Assembly: GCA_963837395.1 (NCBI GenBank)
Contig: CAWINI010000008.1
Coordinates: forward strand, 45,607-109,606
Reading direction: 5' to 3'
DNA from: CAVZQN01 sp963837395
Lineage (GTDB): Bacteria > Acidobacteriota > HRBIN11 > JAKEFK01
DNA length: 64,000 nt
The notes beneath the pieces were generated by a model that was not told where the DNA came from, did not search any database, and was given only the letters and a program-made list of their open reading frames with translations. A program made the translations under genes and the position numbers. Below are positions 42,748-51,395 of the stretch, piece after piece (positions within the stretch are counted from its first letter, which is position 1; each line of letters begins with the position of its first letter).

Positions 42748-43731
42748 TTATGGCGTAGTTGCAGGAGTGTAGGTAATTTTGGCGTTCACCAAACTATATG
42801 GAAATGCCTTGTCAACCGGCTTCACTGTAACCTCAAGAGATTCAGCAGTGCCGGTCGTGTTTAAAGTTGTAAACGGAAAACTTTGAGGAGCAATTTGTCC
42901 GTTCGGCTGTACTTTTACGGTAAAGCTTTCGGTTGATAGGAGCTGACCCGATTTCGCATTTTTATGTTTTACAGTTGTCATGAGTGTTGTAGGAATTGGT
43001 TCAGGATCGAATGGAATGATCTTTCCTGAAATTTTCATCGTGCCATTTACAGTGAATCCAGGTTGACCTTGAACTTTGAGAATATATGGCCCTAAAGATT
43101 CTCCTTTCGATCTGTCTTCCAGGTAATTTACATATGAATATGTAAGCTGTGGACCCGCTGTGGGAATTTCTTCATCGAGCGATTTATCGTTCGCCACTGG
43201 TCCCAATGAGTGTGTTGCATTAAAGATGATCCTTCCTGCAGGTATGGGTTTATCAACAGGAACAAGTGTGACGTTCAAAATATCCTTGACACTGAAAACC
43301 TGGAAATCTGTAACTGGTAAGTTTTGTAAAAGGATTGTTCCATCGCTTTGGACATTGATGTCATAACTGCTGGAAGACAGCGTAGCACCACCGGCATTAT
43401 TGTGTTTTACGATTAAGCGGAGTTTGGTTGGCAATGCGGCACCAACAGCCTGGGGAGTGATCTTCCCTTTTACAATCAATCGTCCAAGGAGCAATACGAT
43501 TTGCGTTTCCTCATTTGTGGATTGTGCAGAAACTCCAATCACAGGCTTATTAATTCCTGTAGCTTTTACCGGGCCAGAATAAATCACCTGCACTTTCCCA
43601 TTGGCTGCTAATTTGTACGCTCTTTGAGCCCAGCGCTTTACTGAAGTATAAGTAGATTTTCCGAATCCAAGTGTTAGCAAAGATCCGATGATTACCAAAA
43701 TTGCATAGAACTTGCGATGTTTGTTAATCAC
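42748..43731 (-). CDS. exported protein with two tandem beta-domains, unknown function
   Basis: The protein has 327 residues with an N-terminal membrane/signal segment (FYAILVIIGSLLTLGFG). Two homologous domains follow. The first, about residues 90-175, has LPTKLRLIVKHNNAGGATLS, SSSYDINVQSDGTI and VDKPIPAGRIIFN. The second, about 245-325, has IPTTLMTTVKHKNAKSGQLL, STESFTVKVQPNGQI and VDKAFPYSLVNAKITYTP. The repeat is clear by eye. It is probably an extracellular or periplasmic beta-sandwich protein. GGAGGT precedes the ATG. Confidence 0.6.
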   Translation of the reverse strand: MINKHRKFYAILVIIGSLLTLGFGKSTYTSVKRWAQRAYKLAANGKVQVIYSGPVKATGINKPVIGVSAQSTNEETQIVLLLGRLIVKGKITPQAVGAALPTKLRLIVKHNNAGGATLSSSSYDINVQSDGTILLQNLPVTDFQVFSVKDILNVTLVPVDKPIPAGRIIFNATHSLGPVANDKSLDEEIPTAGPQLTYSYVNYLEDRSKGESLGPYILKVQGQPGFTVNGTMKISGKIIPFDPEPIPTTLMTTVKHKNAKSGQLLSTESFTVKVQPNGQIAPQSFPFTTLNTTGTAESLEVTVKPVDKAFPYSLVNAKITYTPATTP

Positions 43732-43850
43732 GATTTACCTCCGAACCCCGGCGGGGAGAAACTTTATACCTCGCGCGTTATTATAGCATTGCGGTGAGCT
43801 CAGTCAGGGCTGATAAGACTGACTAAAAATAAAAATGTAATTAAGCTTTG

Positions 43851-44315
43851 TTATTGCTTGTCGTAAGATTGTTTATTTTCAACCATATCGCCTTTGGCGT
43901 TCTTTATAGTTGTCTTTACTTTGCGGGTTTTGCCATCGTCTGAAACGGTAATTGTTCCGGTGCCTGTAACTTCTCCATGATTTTTAATCCAGATGCCCAA
44001 CGTATGATCATCCACGATTTTGTATGAACGCATGTCGGAAGTTGGATCGCCTTTCACTGGATAAAATTTTTCATCGAACTTACCTATCCATTCGTTATGT
44101 GTAGCCTTTCCGTTTTCATCAACGCCGTCTACGATACATTTGATGTTATCGCCAGCCATTTCATATTTAACCATCGTGTTTTTTGCTGGGCCGGCAAGCT
44201 CCGATTCATCTTCATTTAATTTCCAGGTACCCATATGGGCATCATAACTGGCCGCAAAACAAATGCCTGCAACAAAACAAAATCCCACAATCCACAGAAG
44301 TGTACTTTTCTTCAT
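43851..44315 (-). CDS. secreted lipocalin-like protein, paralogue 2
   Basis: The protein has 154 residues and is a paralogue of the protein at 33259. Signal peptide LLWIVGFCFVAGICFAA is followed by AHMGTWKLNEDESEL, then KYEMAGDNIKCIVDGVDENG, HNEWIGKFDEKFYPVKGDPT, SDMRSY and a C-terminal YDKQ. Roughly half the residues match the first copy, with conserved block order. GGAGAG precedes the ATG. Confidence 0.7.
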   Translation of the reverse strand: MKKSTLLWIVGFCFVAGICFAASYDAHMGTWKLNEDESELAGPAKNTMVKYEMAGDNIKCIVDGVDENGKATHNEWIGKFDEKFYPVKGDPTSDMRSYKIVDDHTLGIWIKNHGEVTGTGTITVSDDGKTRKVKTTIKNAKGDMVENKQSYDKQ

Positions 44316-44645
44316 CTCTCCTCCAAAAAGAGTACTTGCTAGACTTTCTCCACGCCGTGCGTGTGGTCTCGCAATGAAATTGATTTCGTGAAGCCTTATT
44401 GATTGTCCCTAAAGAGACTTTCAACATTCTGACACAAAGATGTGAATCGTGGAAGCTGGTCTAGGTGCGACGAGTGGAACCCGCGACCAGATGAAAATGA
44501 TTACTCCATTTTCTTCCAGAGCAACAGCCTTATCCATACTCTTCTCATAATAAACACCGCTCCCTGCAAGTTTGTGACAGTGGGTACCTTTGCCAGGTTA
44601 TTATTCACAAACCTATTAGAGATGCTTAAAAGAACGGCCTGCTTA
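44316..44645. other. intergenic region before the sigma-54 promoter
   Basis: These 330 bases contain the leader of the minus-strand lipocalin-like gene and no supported gene. A 71-codon frame here lacks a ribosome site. AGGTT..AACCT arms at about 44599-44618 may be an additional regulator site. Confidence 0.35.
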
Positions 44646-44663
44646 GCACAACTCTAGTTGCGC
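44646..44663. promoter_or_regulatory. inverted repeat, candidate enhancer-binding-protein site
   Basis: GCACAACTCTAGTTGCGC is an 18-bp near-perfect inverted repeat. It is centred about 80 bp upstream of the sigma-54 core promoter at 44734, the usual distance for bacterial enhancer sites. Confidence 0.45.
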
Positions 44664-44733
44664 CATGAACAACTCTGGTAGAAGATCCTGATTTGATCTA
44701 ATAGCCAGCGTCGAAATGTAGGGCTTCCAATTC

Positions 44734-44749
44734 TGGCACCAGCATTGCA
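44734..44749 (+). promoter_or_regulatory. sigma-54 (RpoN) -24/-12 promoter
   Basis: TGGCAC-CAGCA-TTGCA matches the sigma-54 consensus in every conserved position. GG (44735-44736) and GC (44747-44748) are spaced by 12. The expected start at about 44759-44760 makes ATG 44758 unusable and fixes translation at ATG 44782. Confidence 0.8.
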
Positions 44750-44781
44750 CTACTGGTATGCGCAAGAATATGGAGGCCAAA

Positions 44782-46173
44782 ATGGAAATCAAAAAAACAT
44801 CATCTGTTGCAACGATAATTCAACAAAACAATTCTGATGAAACAGAAAAAAAATCTGAAAAAACTACTGCTGTAGTGGTTTCAACCGTCAAAGATGTCTT
44901 TGCAGTTGAAAGAAACAACAATGGAGGATTGTTTTCTGAAAGCCGATCCGTTCAGCAAGCTAAAGAAAATTTGGGGAAAAAGGAACTAAGCCCAGAAGAG
45001 GAGCAGCGGGTTTCCAATTTTGCTACGACAGACTTAAAAAAGCCCACTTACTTTGTCCAAACTAGCGAAAGTAGAAGCAACGAAAGCAAAAATTCCGGGT
45101 TGTCCGCACCATTTACTCGCCCCAAATCCCCCGAGCAAGAGTTAAAAGACAAAGCTGCGGAGGACAAGAAGAAAGCCAAGGACTTCGACCGTGGAAACAC
45201 ACTGGGAAATAACACCAGCAATCAGAACGTGAACCAGCTCGTTGACGGATCCAATCTTCGAGACACTCTAAAGAACGAGATGGCAGAAAGGCATGAAGAG
45301 ATCAATGCCATTACCGGCGGTACCGGCTCCCCAAAAGAGAAATTAACAAACGTGATGGGTTCCATAGCACCCGAACCGGAGAAGAGCGAGCCAACATACG
45401 GCAAAGGAATGATTTCACAGTCTTTGGGTATTGACCCCACCCCGGCCGAGGTGGAAGCAGCAAAAAAGGCCAGAGAAGCCGCAGAAAAAAAAGCAGCAGA
45501 GCCAAAAGCGCCTAAAGAACCAACCATATCAGAAAAGGTGGGGAAAGCCCTCGATGCCGCCAAGGACCTACTCGTGTGGTTTGCGCTAACTAAGACCCCA
45601 GTCCCTCCTCCCCCGATGGAGAAGGACGAGTACGAGAACTTTGGCAAAGGCATCGGCTCCATTCTAAAGTCTAAAGACAGGACCCCGGAGTCAGAGGCAA
45701 AAAAGGGAGGCGGCGGACTCAGAAGCTATGATTATGAGAACTATAAAGGTGGGACACCGGAACAAATCAAGAGACATATGGATTACCTACGGGAACAATA
45801 TCGAAAAGCTCATCAGGATCCGGGAGGCCAGCAAATTCAGGAAGATCCGAATGCCGTTAAAGGCGGTGCTCAGGTTAATGATGCAAACCTACATGTCTTC
45901 GAATTAGGCAACACGGGACTTGTGGGACAGCCAGATACGACAAGGGAACCAGGATCAATCGGAAACAGTACGCAACCAGGAGGAGCCAGCGGTGGAGATA
46001 TCGATTGGGGGCCTGATTCCAGTCAAACGGGGTTTAACGGAACCACGCATCAAGATGATTCTGGCGATATCCAATTCGGACCCAGCGGTCAACCCGAACA
46101 AATTGCCGAAGAGGAAGAAGAGGAAGCAAAGAACCGAAAAACTCGCAACGATTCCATTAGAAACATCATATAA
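44782..46173 (+). CDS. large polar repeat-free protein under sigma-54 control, unknown function
   Basis: The protein has 463 residues from ATG 44782 (TGGAGG ribosome site). It is highly hydrophilic, with a Ser/Thr/Asn/Gln-rich N terminus (MEIKKTSSVATIIQQNNSDE) and a Lys/Ala/Glu-rich middle (VEAAKKAREAAEKKAAEPKA). A short hydrophobic patch (AKDLLVWFALTKTPVPPPP) precedes a Gly/Asp/Gln-rich disordered end with an acidic run (QIAEEEEEEAKNRK). No Sec signal. Composition and N terminus resemble non-classically secreted effectors or structural proteins. Local GC and codon use are richer than in the flanks. I do not recognise a family. Confidence 0.6.
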   Translation: MEIKKTSSVATIIQQNNSDETEKKSEKTTAVVVSTVKDVFAVERNNNGGLFSESRSVQQAKENLGKKELSPEEEQRVSNFATTDLKKPTYFVQTSESRSNESKNSGLSAPFTRPKSPEQELKDKAAEDKKKAKDFDRGNTLGNNTSNQNVNQLVDGSNLRDTLKNEMAERHEEINAITGGTGSPKEKLTNVMGSIAPEPEKSEPTYGKGMISQSLGIDPTPAEVEAAKKAREAAEKKAAEPKAPKEPTISEKVGKALDAAKDLLVWFALTKTPVPPPPMEKDEYENFGKGIGSILKSKDRTPESEAKKGGGGLRSYDYENYKGGTPEQIKRHMDYLREQYRKAHQDPGGQQIQEDPNAVKGGAQVNDANLHVFELGNTGLVGQPDTTREPGSIGNSTQPGGASGGDIDWGPDSSQTGFNGTTHQDDSGDIQFGPSGQPEQIAEEEEEEAKNRKTRNDSIRNII

Positions 46174-46419
46174 GTAAAAACGACTCTGAAGCTTCAGAAG
46201 GCCGTCACGCTGTGCAAAGTGATGAGATCGAGCAACTGAAACCATTGTATCGCACATCACGGCGAGGACCATCTCCTTGCCGTGACCGGCTTTCGTCTTA
46301 ATTACCGCAGTTAAATTCGGCTACTTGAATTTGAGAACTCGAAAATCAGCCCGAACTGCGATTGGATATGCAACTGTCGTTTCAGCTCTTTATCCCTTTG
46401 CTCCTAACGAAAATTGCAC

Positions 46420-46845
46420 TTAGCGCAAAAATCCTTTGATCTTGTTGAGTGTCTCTTCGGAGTACGGTACAGTTCCCAGGTTTTCATGCAGGGATTTCCA
46501 TTCGCCTTGATCCGTTTTCGCAGCGATCACGATCAAGCGGTTCTCTTTTCGAAAGAGACTTGTGGAAAGTCCAGGTTCGTCTTTCCGCGCCGTTTTGCTG
46601 CCGGAAACAACAATGTGAGCAACAGTGATTTCAGAAATCGGATCCCCTTTCAGGACATCCTCTACTTTGTATTTCACCGATTGATAGCTGGGAATGCGGC
46701 CACTCCAGAACCTTGGTGCAGATCCAACTTCTTTTACTACGCCAACAAATATGATGTTGCTTTCGCGAACGAGTTCGGCGAAGCGTTCTTCTTCTTTTAA
46801 GGCACGTTCTTTCAGAGCGTCAGTTGATGAAATTTCTTTAAGCAT
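46420..46845 (-). CDS. small protein of unknown function, NTR/TIMP-like strand pattern
   Basis: The protein has 141 residues. ATG 46845 was chosen because TTGGAGGAAG lies just upstream; a longer frame would overlap the LysM gene. IIFVGVVKEVGSAPRF, KYKVEDVLKGDPISEITVAH, VVSGSKTARKD and RLIVIAAKTDQGEW follow the strand order of secreted NTR/TIMP-like domains, but no signal peptide is present. It lies downstream of the LysM protein on the same strand. Confidence 0.5.
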   Translation of the reverse strand: MLKEISSTDALKERALKEEERFAELVRESNIIFVGVVKEVGSAPRFWSGRIPSYQSVKYKVEDVLKGDPISEITVAHIVVSGSKTARKDEPGLSTSLFRKENRLIVIAAKTDQGEWKSLHENLGTVPYSEETLNKIKGFLR

Positions 46846-46897
46846 TCTTCCTCCAAGTAAAACAAAAAATACGATCATTGATAAATAGATCGATGGG

Positions 46898-48478
46898 TTA
46901 TGGCGCATTATTCCGAACGATTCCGGTAATTGTTAGGTCAGGAGCAAGATTCACTTGTTCGGTGTAACCATTGTTAAAATTAAACGTTATGTTGCCAGCA
47001 GCAGCATTCACGGTCGAATCATTGGGCGGCAACTTGAGTTTCGTATTTTGCCCGATATCAGCGCGATACTGATTTTCGGCTTGAATAGCACGCGTGTGAC
47101 TATCCATATATATATTGCCTAATGCACCCTGACGCGCTTCAGCCATACTATGAACAAGATTCTCTCCGCGCGTCATTGCATCCGGGTTTGCGGCAGGGGC
47201 ATTTTCAGGAAACTGTTGGACATCAGCGAGATCGATCGTTTGATTTCCAGGTACATTCTTGTCGAATTCGTCAAGAAATACAGTAGGACCCGTAGGTTTA
47301 CCAGGGAATACATTTCTCCCTAAATTGACTGTTATTGGATGAGTCGAATCTGCGTTCTGTGTATTCATCAGCGTTTTGAAACTTGGGGAAACTAACATTT
47401 CCTTGCGGGTCATATGAAGAAAAGTCGCTTGATCGGCTGCGCTTCCATTGACTGCCACTCCGACACCCGGGGTAAAGGTTGCAACACCAATGCGATCGAG
47501 TTGTGGTTTTTCTGCGCGACTTACGCCTCCGCTTTGAATCGCTTCGCCCAATGCAGTAAGTTGATTCTGCCCGGTCGGTAATTCAGCAAGCGTAAGAAGC
47601 TGATCGTTATTCAAATTTCCGACATAAGAAGCAGCGCTTCCAGTATTTGAAACATTCCTGATCAAATTAGTTTTGTCAGCATCAGGCAGACCACGGAATG
47701 TTGCACTGTTGCTGAAGGTCGTCAACTCACCACTAAGATTTTGATCAGAGGGACGCTTGTTCAGCCCTTCCAGCATTTGTTTCTGATGGTCTTCGCTCAA
47801 CTGCCGGAAACCATCCGATGTTGCAAGCTGACTTGTATTCTGCAATTTTTGTGCGTCACTGCCATAACTCGTCATTTGATTTCGAACTAGCGTTTTTGTT
47901 GGATCGGTGAGCTGCTTAAAGTTCCCATTATTTTCAAGTTCCAAACGGCTTTGTGTAGGGACCCCAGCTACTCCGTCCTCTTTCAGACCATTAGCATGCT
48001 GGAAATCCGTAACAGCGTCTTTAGTTTCAGTATTAAATTTTCCGGCTTCAGAAATTGCCGGTTGACCGTTTTGTACGCGCCATTGATTGACATCGTTCTG
48101 CAATTTCTTGACTTGACTCCCGGAAGATCCGCTTTGCAAAGTGGCAGCGGTTGCTGTACCACTTCTTCCAGCAGGTATAGTTGACTGGGATGTGGCCGTT
48201 GATCCAGCAGCTTTTGGTGATGCAGCACCATTTCCTGGCGAAGTCGCTTCACCAGTCCTTCCCGCTGGTATCGGCTCGGGGAGATTCAACTCCATTCCCG
48301 CACTTAAATTCTTGGAATCCTTAATTTGTGGATTACTTTCCAAGAGTTGTTTGTCAGTTACGTTGTGTCTTGAAGCTACAGAGGCAACTGTATCGCCTTC
48401 ACGAACTGTAGCTGTATTAGAGCCTTGACCAGTCGGGTACGAAAGAACTGATGACCCTCCATCAATTTTGCTAACCAT
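46898..48478 (-). CDS. LysM and peptidoglycan-binding protein with possible peptidase-like C-terminal domain
   Basis: The protein has 526 residues with no Sec signal. Order: polar N terminus (MVSKIDGGSSVLSYPTGQGS), LysM (TVREGDTVASVASRHNVTDK, LLESNPQIKDSKNLSAGMEL), Pro/Ser linker, PG_binding_1 (SGSSGSQVKKLQNDVNQWRV, DAVTDFQHANGLKEDGVAG), a helical middle, and a C-terminal domain (about 350-526). The C-terminal domain contains TRGENLVHSMAEARQG and AIQAENQYRADIG. The last pattern recalls M91/NleD-like effector peptidases, but the HExxH motif is replaced by H-S-M-A-E, so activity is doubtful. LysM without an export signal suggests a non-Sec route. Confidence 0.65.
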   Translation of the reverse strand: MVSKIDGGSSVLSYPTGQGSNTATVREGDTVASVASRHNVTDKQLLESNPQIKDSKNLSAGMELNLPEPIPAGRTGEATSPGNGAASPKAAGSTATSQSTIPAGRSGTATAATLQSGSSGSQVKKLQNDVNQWRVQNGQPAISEAGKFNTETKDAVTDFQHANGLKEDGVAGVPTQSRLELENNGNFKQLTDPTKTLVRNQMTSYGSDAQKLQNTSQLATSDGFRQLSEDHQKQMLEGLNKRPSDQNLSGELTTFSNSATFRGLPDADKTNLIRNVSNTGSAASYVGNLNNDQLLTLAELPTGQNQLTALGEAIQSGGVSRAEKPQLDRIGVATFTPGVGVAVNGSAADQATFLHMTRKEMLVSPSFKTLMNTQNADSTHPITVNLGRNVFPGKPTGPTVFLDEFDKNVPGNQTIDLADVQQFPENAPAANPDAMTRGENLVHSMAEARQGALGNIYMDSHTRAIQAENQYRADIGQNTKLKLPPNDSTVNAAAGNITFNFNNGYTEQVNLAPDLTITGIVRNNAP

Positions 48479-48862
48479 AAATCCTCCAAAGAATTAATGT
48501 CTGTTTTATTCTCGATATCATGTTAGTTTTTCTCCAAGGTTCAGTTTGAACCGTCAAGACTAGTTGCGGAAAAAATGCGTTATGTAGATCAATCCATCTT
48601 GAAGTTGTAAATTTTGAAGTTTGCGTGGTGTAAAAAAAAGACTAAAGATTAATCTTTCAAAGGTATTCCCGCTCTCAGCAATGACACTAGATTTGCAAGA
48701 GGTTGTTTAACCCGGATAATTGGCAAAATGGAGGTTTCTTTTTCCAAACAGATTAATGAATCATTCGCAGAACAAATTAAAAGGAAACACTCTTTGTTTT
48801 CTGAGGAATCTAATCCTGCAAGAAACGAACAGAAAAAAAATAATTACAATTAAAAACAAAAT
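48479..48862. other. intergenic region with a palindrome and a foreign-looking boundary
   Basis: GGTTCA-GTT-TGAACC (48538-48552) is a perfect palindrome about 60 bp upstream of the LysM gene and may be its operator. Beyond about 48600 the DNA becomes markedly AT-rich and stays so through the split reductase gene. A 41-codon frame (48728-48853) is too short to support. Confidence 0.45.
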
Positions 48863-49036
48863 ATGAGAAAACTAATTGCAGCAATGAATATGACACTTGA
48901 CGGGTTTTGCGATCATACTGCAATGATTGCAGATGATGAAATACATCAACATTATAATGAGCTATTAAGTAATGCAGGCACCCTTATATACGGAAGGATA
49001 ACATATCAGCTTATGGAAAGTTATTGGCCATCTGTC

Positions 49037-50474
49037 GTAAAAAACGGTGATGTCTTAAGATTCCTGTAAAAAGTTTTTTTCTGAAGAGAAAAAGAAAAGG
49101 TGTATTGTTCTCCTGAACAGTTTTATAAAGGCCTTTTCCGGTGGAATCCGGAAGGGGCAAAGGAGGACAACACACCATGGAAAGAATACAACCCAGCGAA
49201 TTGTTAGTAAAGGAATTTGCGCAGGATCGCAGAGCGAAAAAACTTTCGTTGAGCGAAGTTGTTTTGCGAAGCGCGCAGGTGATGCTGCAGCGAGCGATCG
49301 AAGAAGAAGTACAAGAATTTTTGGGCCGTGGGTATTACAAACGTTCCGAAGAGAGCGAAGAATTCCGCGGATATCGCAATGGATACGAGCCGAAGAAAAT
49401 TCGGACTGGGGAAGGAACGATTGAATTAAAGGTTCCGCAAGTACGCCAAAGCCGGGAGCGTTTCCGTTCAGCATTTTTGGAAGCTTACACGCGGCGGACA
49501 GAAAAACTGGATGAGTTGATTTTAAAAATTGCGGTTCGCGGACTTTCAGTACGGGACATTGAAGAAACGATGCTTGAGATACTTTCGGGCGAAGGAATTT
49601 CACGAAGCGTCATCAGCCGGATCAGCGATCAATTGCATTCAGACTTTGAAGCTTGGCGCAAACGTGATTTATCGAAAGAAAAAATCCTCTACTTATTCAT
49701 GGATGGAGCATATTGGAAAGTCCGGCGCGGAGTACGCAGCAAAGAAGCTGTACTTGCCGCCTATGGGATCCGGGAAGATGGGAAAAAAATCTTGCTCCAT
49801 CTTTCATTGGGCAACAAAGAAAATTTCGAAAGTTGGCTCGCCTTTCTGCATGACATGACCGAACGCGGACTGAATGAACCATTCATGATCGTATTAGACG
49901 GCAATTCAGGTGTGATGAAAGCGTGCCGCGAAGTTTTCCCTTATTCATTGAAGCAAAGATGCCAGGTTCACAAGATGCGCAACATTCTTGCGCGGCTTCC
50001 AAAAGCTGCAATTCATGAAATTAAGCCGATGATCCAAAAAATATTTACCGCTGAATCGTATCAGTCAGCATATGCGGCCGGACAAAGATTGATTCACCGA
50101 TTCAAAGATAAATTCCCCGCAGCAATGGAAAGCTTTGAAAAAGATTTAGAAGCGACCCTTCAGTGCTTGAAACTTCCTGCGGAACATCGCGTTCGGGTGC
50201 GTACAACAAATCTCATTGAGCGTTTATTTGAAGAAGCAAAACGACGTACAAAAATCATTCCTTATTTTCAAAGTGAAAAATCCTGTTTGAAATATGTCTT
50301 TGCAACATTGATCGCTTCTTCGCGGCTCTGGCGTGGAGTGCAAATGAATCTCAAAATCCAAAAACAGCTCATTTCACTGAAAGAAGGAATCGTTAAAGAT
50401 TCAAAAGTTGCATAAACAATCATGTTCAGGAGAACAACATTTTTACAGGAAAAATGAGACTTGACCGTAAAAAA
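49037..50474. mobile_element. IS256-family insertion sequence with target duplication
   Basis: The direct repeat GTAAAAAA at 49037-49044 and 50467-50474 flanks the element (about 49045-50466). The ends are imperfect inverted repeats sharing a GG-T-N-A-N-GTCT start and TTCCTGTAAAAA further in. A second inverted pair, TTGTTCTCCTGAACA, lies deeper on both sides; the left end has about 30 extra bases between the two blocks. An 8-9 bp duplication is the family norm. The clean duplication means the element inserted once and recently. Confidence 0.85.
49177..50415 (+). CDS. IS256-family transposase
   Basis: The protein has 412 residues from ATG 49177 with AAAGGAGG upstream. It is a Transposase_mut family DDE enzyme: D in LYLFMDGAYWKVRRG, D in FMIVLDGNSGVMKAC, E in TTNLIERLFEEAKRRTKI, plus the C-terminal ATLIASSRLWRGVQMN. 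It includes the typical EEEVQEFLGRGYYKRSEESE and VKVPQVR-like LKVPQVRQSRERF parts. It is full length and apparently active. Confidence 0.95.
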   Translation: MERIQPSELLVKEFAQDRRAKKLSLSEVVLRSAQVMLQRAIEEEVQEFLGRGYYKRSEESEEFRGYRNGYEPKKIRTGEGTIELKVPQVRQSRERFRSAFLEAYTRRTEKLDELILKIAVRGLSVRDIEETMLEILSGEGISRSVISRISDQLHSDFEAWRKRDLSKEKILYLFMDGAYWKVRRGVRSKEAVLAAYGIREDGKKILLHLSLGNKENFESWLAFLHDMTERGLNEPFMIVLDGNSGVMKACREVFPYSLKQRCQVHKMRNILARLPKAAIHEIKPMIQKIFTAESYQSAYAAGQRLIHRFKDKFPAAMESFEKDLEATLQCLKLPAEHRVRVRTTNLIERLFEEAKRRTKIIPYFQSEKSCLKYVFATLIASSRLWRGVQMNLKIQKQLISLKEGIVKDSKVA

Positions 50475-50866
50475 TCCTACTGGTAACAAACCAACAGATG
50501 AATTTGCAGTATTAATAGACAATATTTCAAAGATTGTTTTTTCCCGCACGTTGAAAAATGTTGATTGGAAAAATACAAAATTGAAAAAGGAAATCATTAA
50601 AGAAGAAATTTTAGAACTCAAGCAACAAGCGGGCAAAAACATTTTAGTTGGCAGCCCAAGTTTAATAGTAGCCTTAACGCAACTTGATTTAATTGATGAA
50701 TACCAGCTTAGCGTTCAGCCAATTGTTTTAGGAAGCGGCTTACCATTATTTAAAGACGTCAAGGATAGAGTTAACCTTAAACTCTTAAAAACAAAAACAT
50801 TTGGTTGTGGTGCAGTAACTCTTTACTATGAGCCGACAAAAAAATGAGTGCCCACTGTCGTCAAAG

Positions 50867-50882
50867 AGCTGAGGCGTCCCCA
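50867..50882. repeat. 16-bp direct repeat of the tRNA-Glu 3' end (possible att remnant)
   Basis: It matches 55660-55675 in 15 of 16 bases and in the same orientation. It contains GGCGTCCCCA, the complement of a tRNA-Glu acceptor end. The flanking sequence does not continue the tRNA here. Confidence 0.4.
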
Positions 50883-50990
50883 CGTTCCTAATTTTGAACC
50901 GCTTGGAAACTGTCTGCTAAATGTACAGTGACTCGTTTCTGAACGAACGCTAGAATCAATTTACGGGGGCATCATCGACGTGACAAGTGT

Positions 50991-51006
50991 TGGCATATGC
51001 ATTGCT
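50991..51006 (+). promoter_or_regulatory. sigma-54-like -24/-12 element
   Basis: TGGCAT-ATGCA-TTGCT keeps the invariant GG and GC with 12-base spacing. The closest supported start downstream is 51396, so either the leader is long or the original target gene has been lost. Confidence 0.4.
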
Positions 51007-51395
51007 ACTCATTAGTTGACTGGAGTAGTCTCTTCGATCAAGGATCTGAAATCTAAAATTGAGATGCGGGTTTACCACGCTTCGGCTTTTCAGATCTAAC
51101 TAAAGTTTGACACAAGGTTCTATCTACACCAGCTACACCGATGGTCGTAACGACACTAATCCATGGTGAGTAAACCTTAATTCCTTGGTGTCATTGATTC
51201 GCATATAAGCGCATCTTCCATCCTGCGCCGTTATGCAATGACTCCCACCTTAAATCGTTTCCTCGATTTTCAGGTCACAGTCCAAGTGTCGTTCGGCACA
51301 GAACGGAATTGAAGAAGAAAAATGTTTAAGAAAATAAGGAAAAGATCAACTCATAGGAATAATGATAAGTATGGGACACACGGAGTATAAGAGAA

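Larger units (their letters stand above)
48863..50847 (+). pseudogene. DHFR/RibD-like reductase gene interrupted by the IS256 element
   Basis: The N-terminal part (48863 on) reads MRKLIAAMNMTLDGFCDHTA, then LIYGRITYQLMESYWPSVVK. The C-terminal part (50467-50847) reads NPTGNKPTDEFAVLIDNISK, then KIVFSRTLKN and LTQLDLIDEYQLSVQPIVLG. Joined at the 8-bp duplication GTAAAAAA they give one protein of about 187 residues. The gene is very AT-rich, lacks a GGAGG site and has an A-rich leader, as in Bacteroidota. It was probably acquired laterally and then destroyed by the insertion. Confidence 0.8.
50848..51395. other. long non-coding stretch with a tRNA-end-like repeat and a sigma-54-like motif
   Basis: No gene is supported in these 548 bases. 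AGCTGAGGCGTCCCCA (50867-50882) repeats, with one mismatch, the tRNA-Glu end at 55660. TGGCAT-ATGCA-TTGCT (50991-51006) is a second sigma-54-like element, without an obvious gene close downstream. Confidence 0.45.

Noticed and set aside
44442..44657. 71-codon frame upstream of the sigma-54 promoter
   Set aside because: No ribosome site or domain and it overlaps the regulatory inverted repeat.
48728..48853. 41-codon frame starting MEVSFSKQINESF upstream of the split reductase
   Set aside because: Too short, no ribosome site, in AT-rich DNA where such frames arise by chance.
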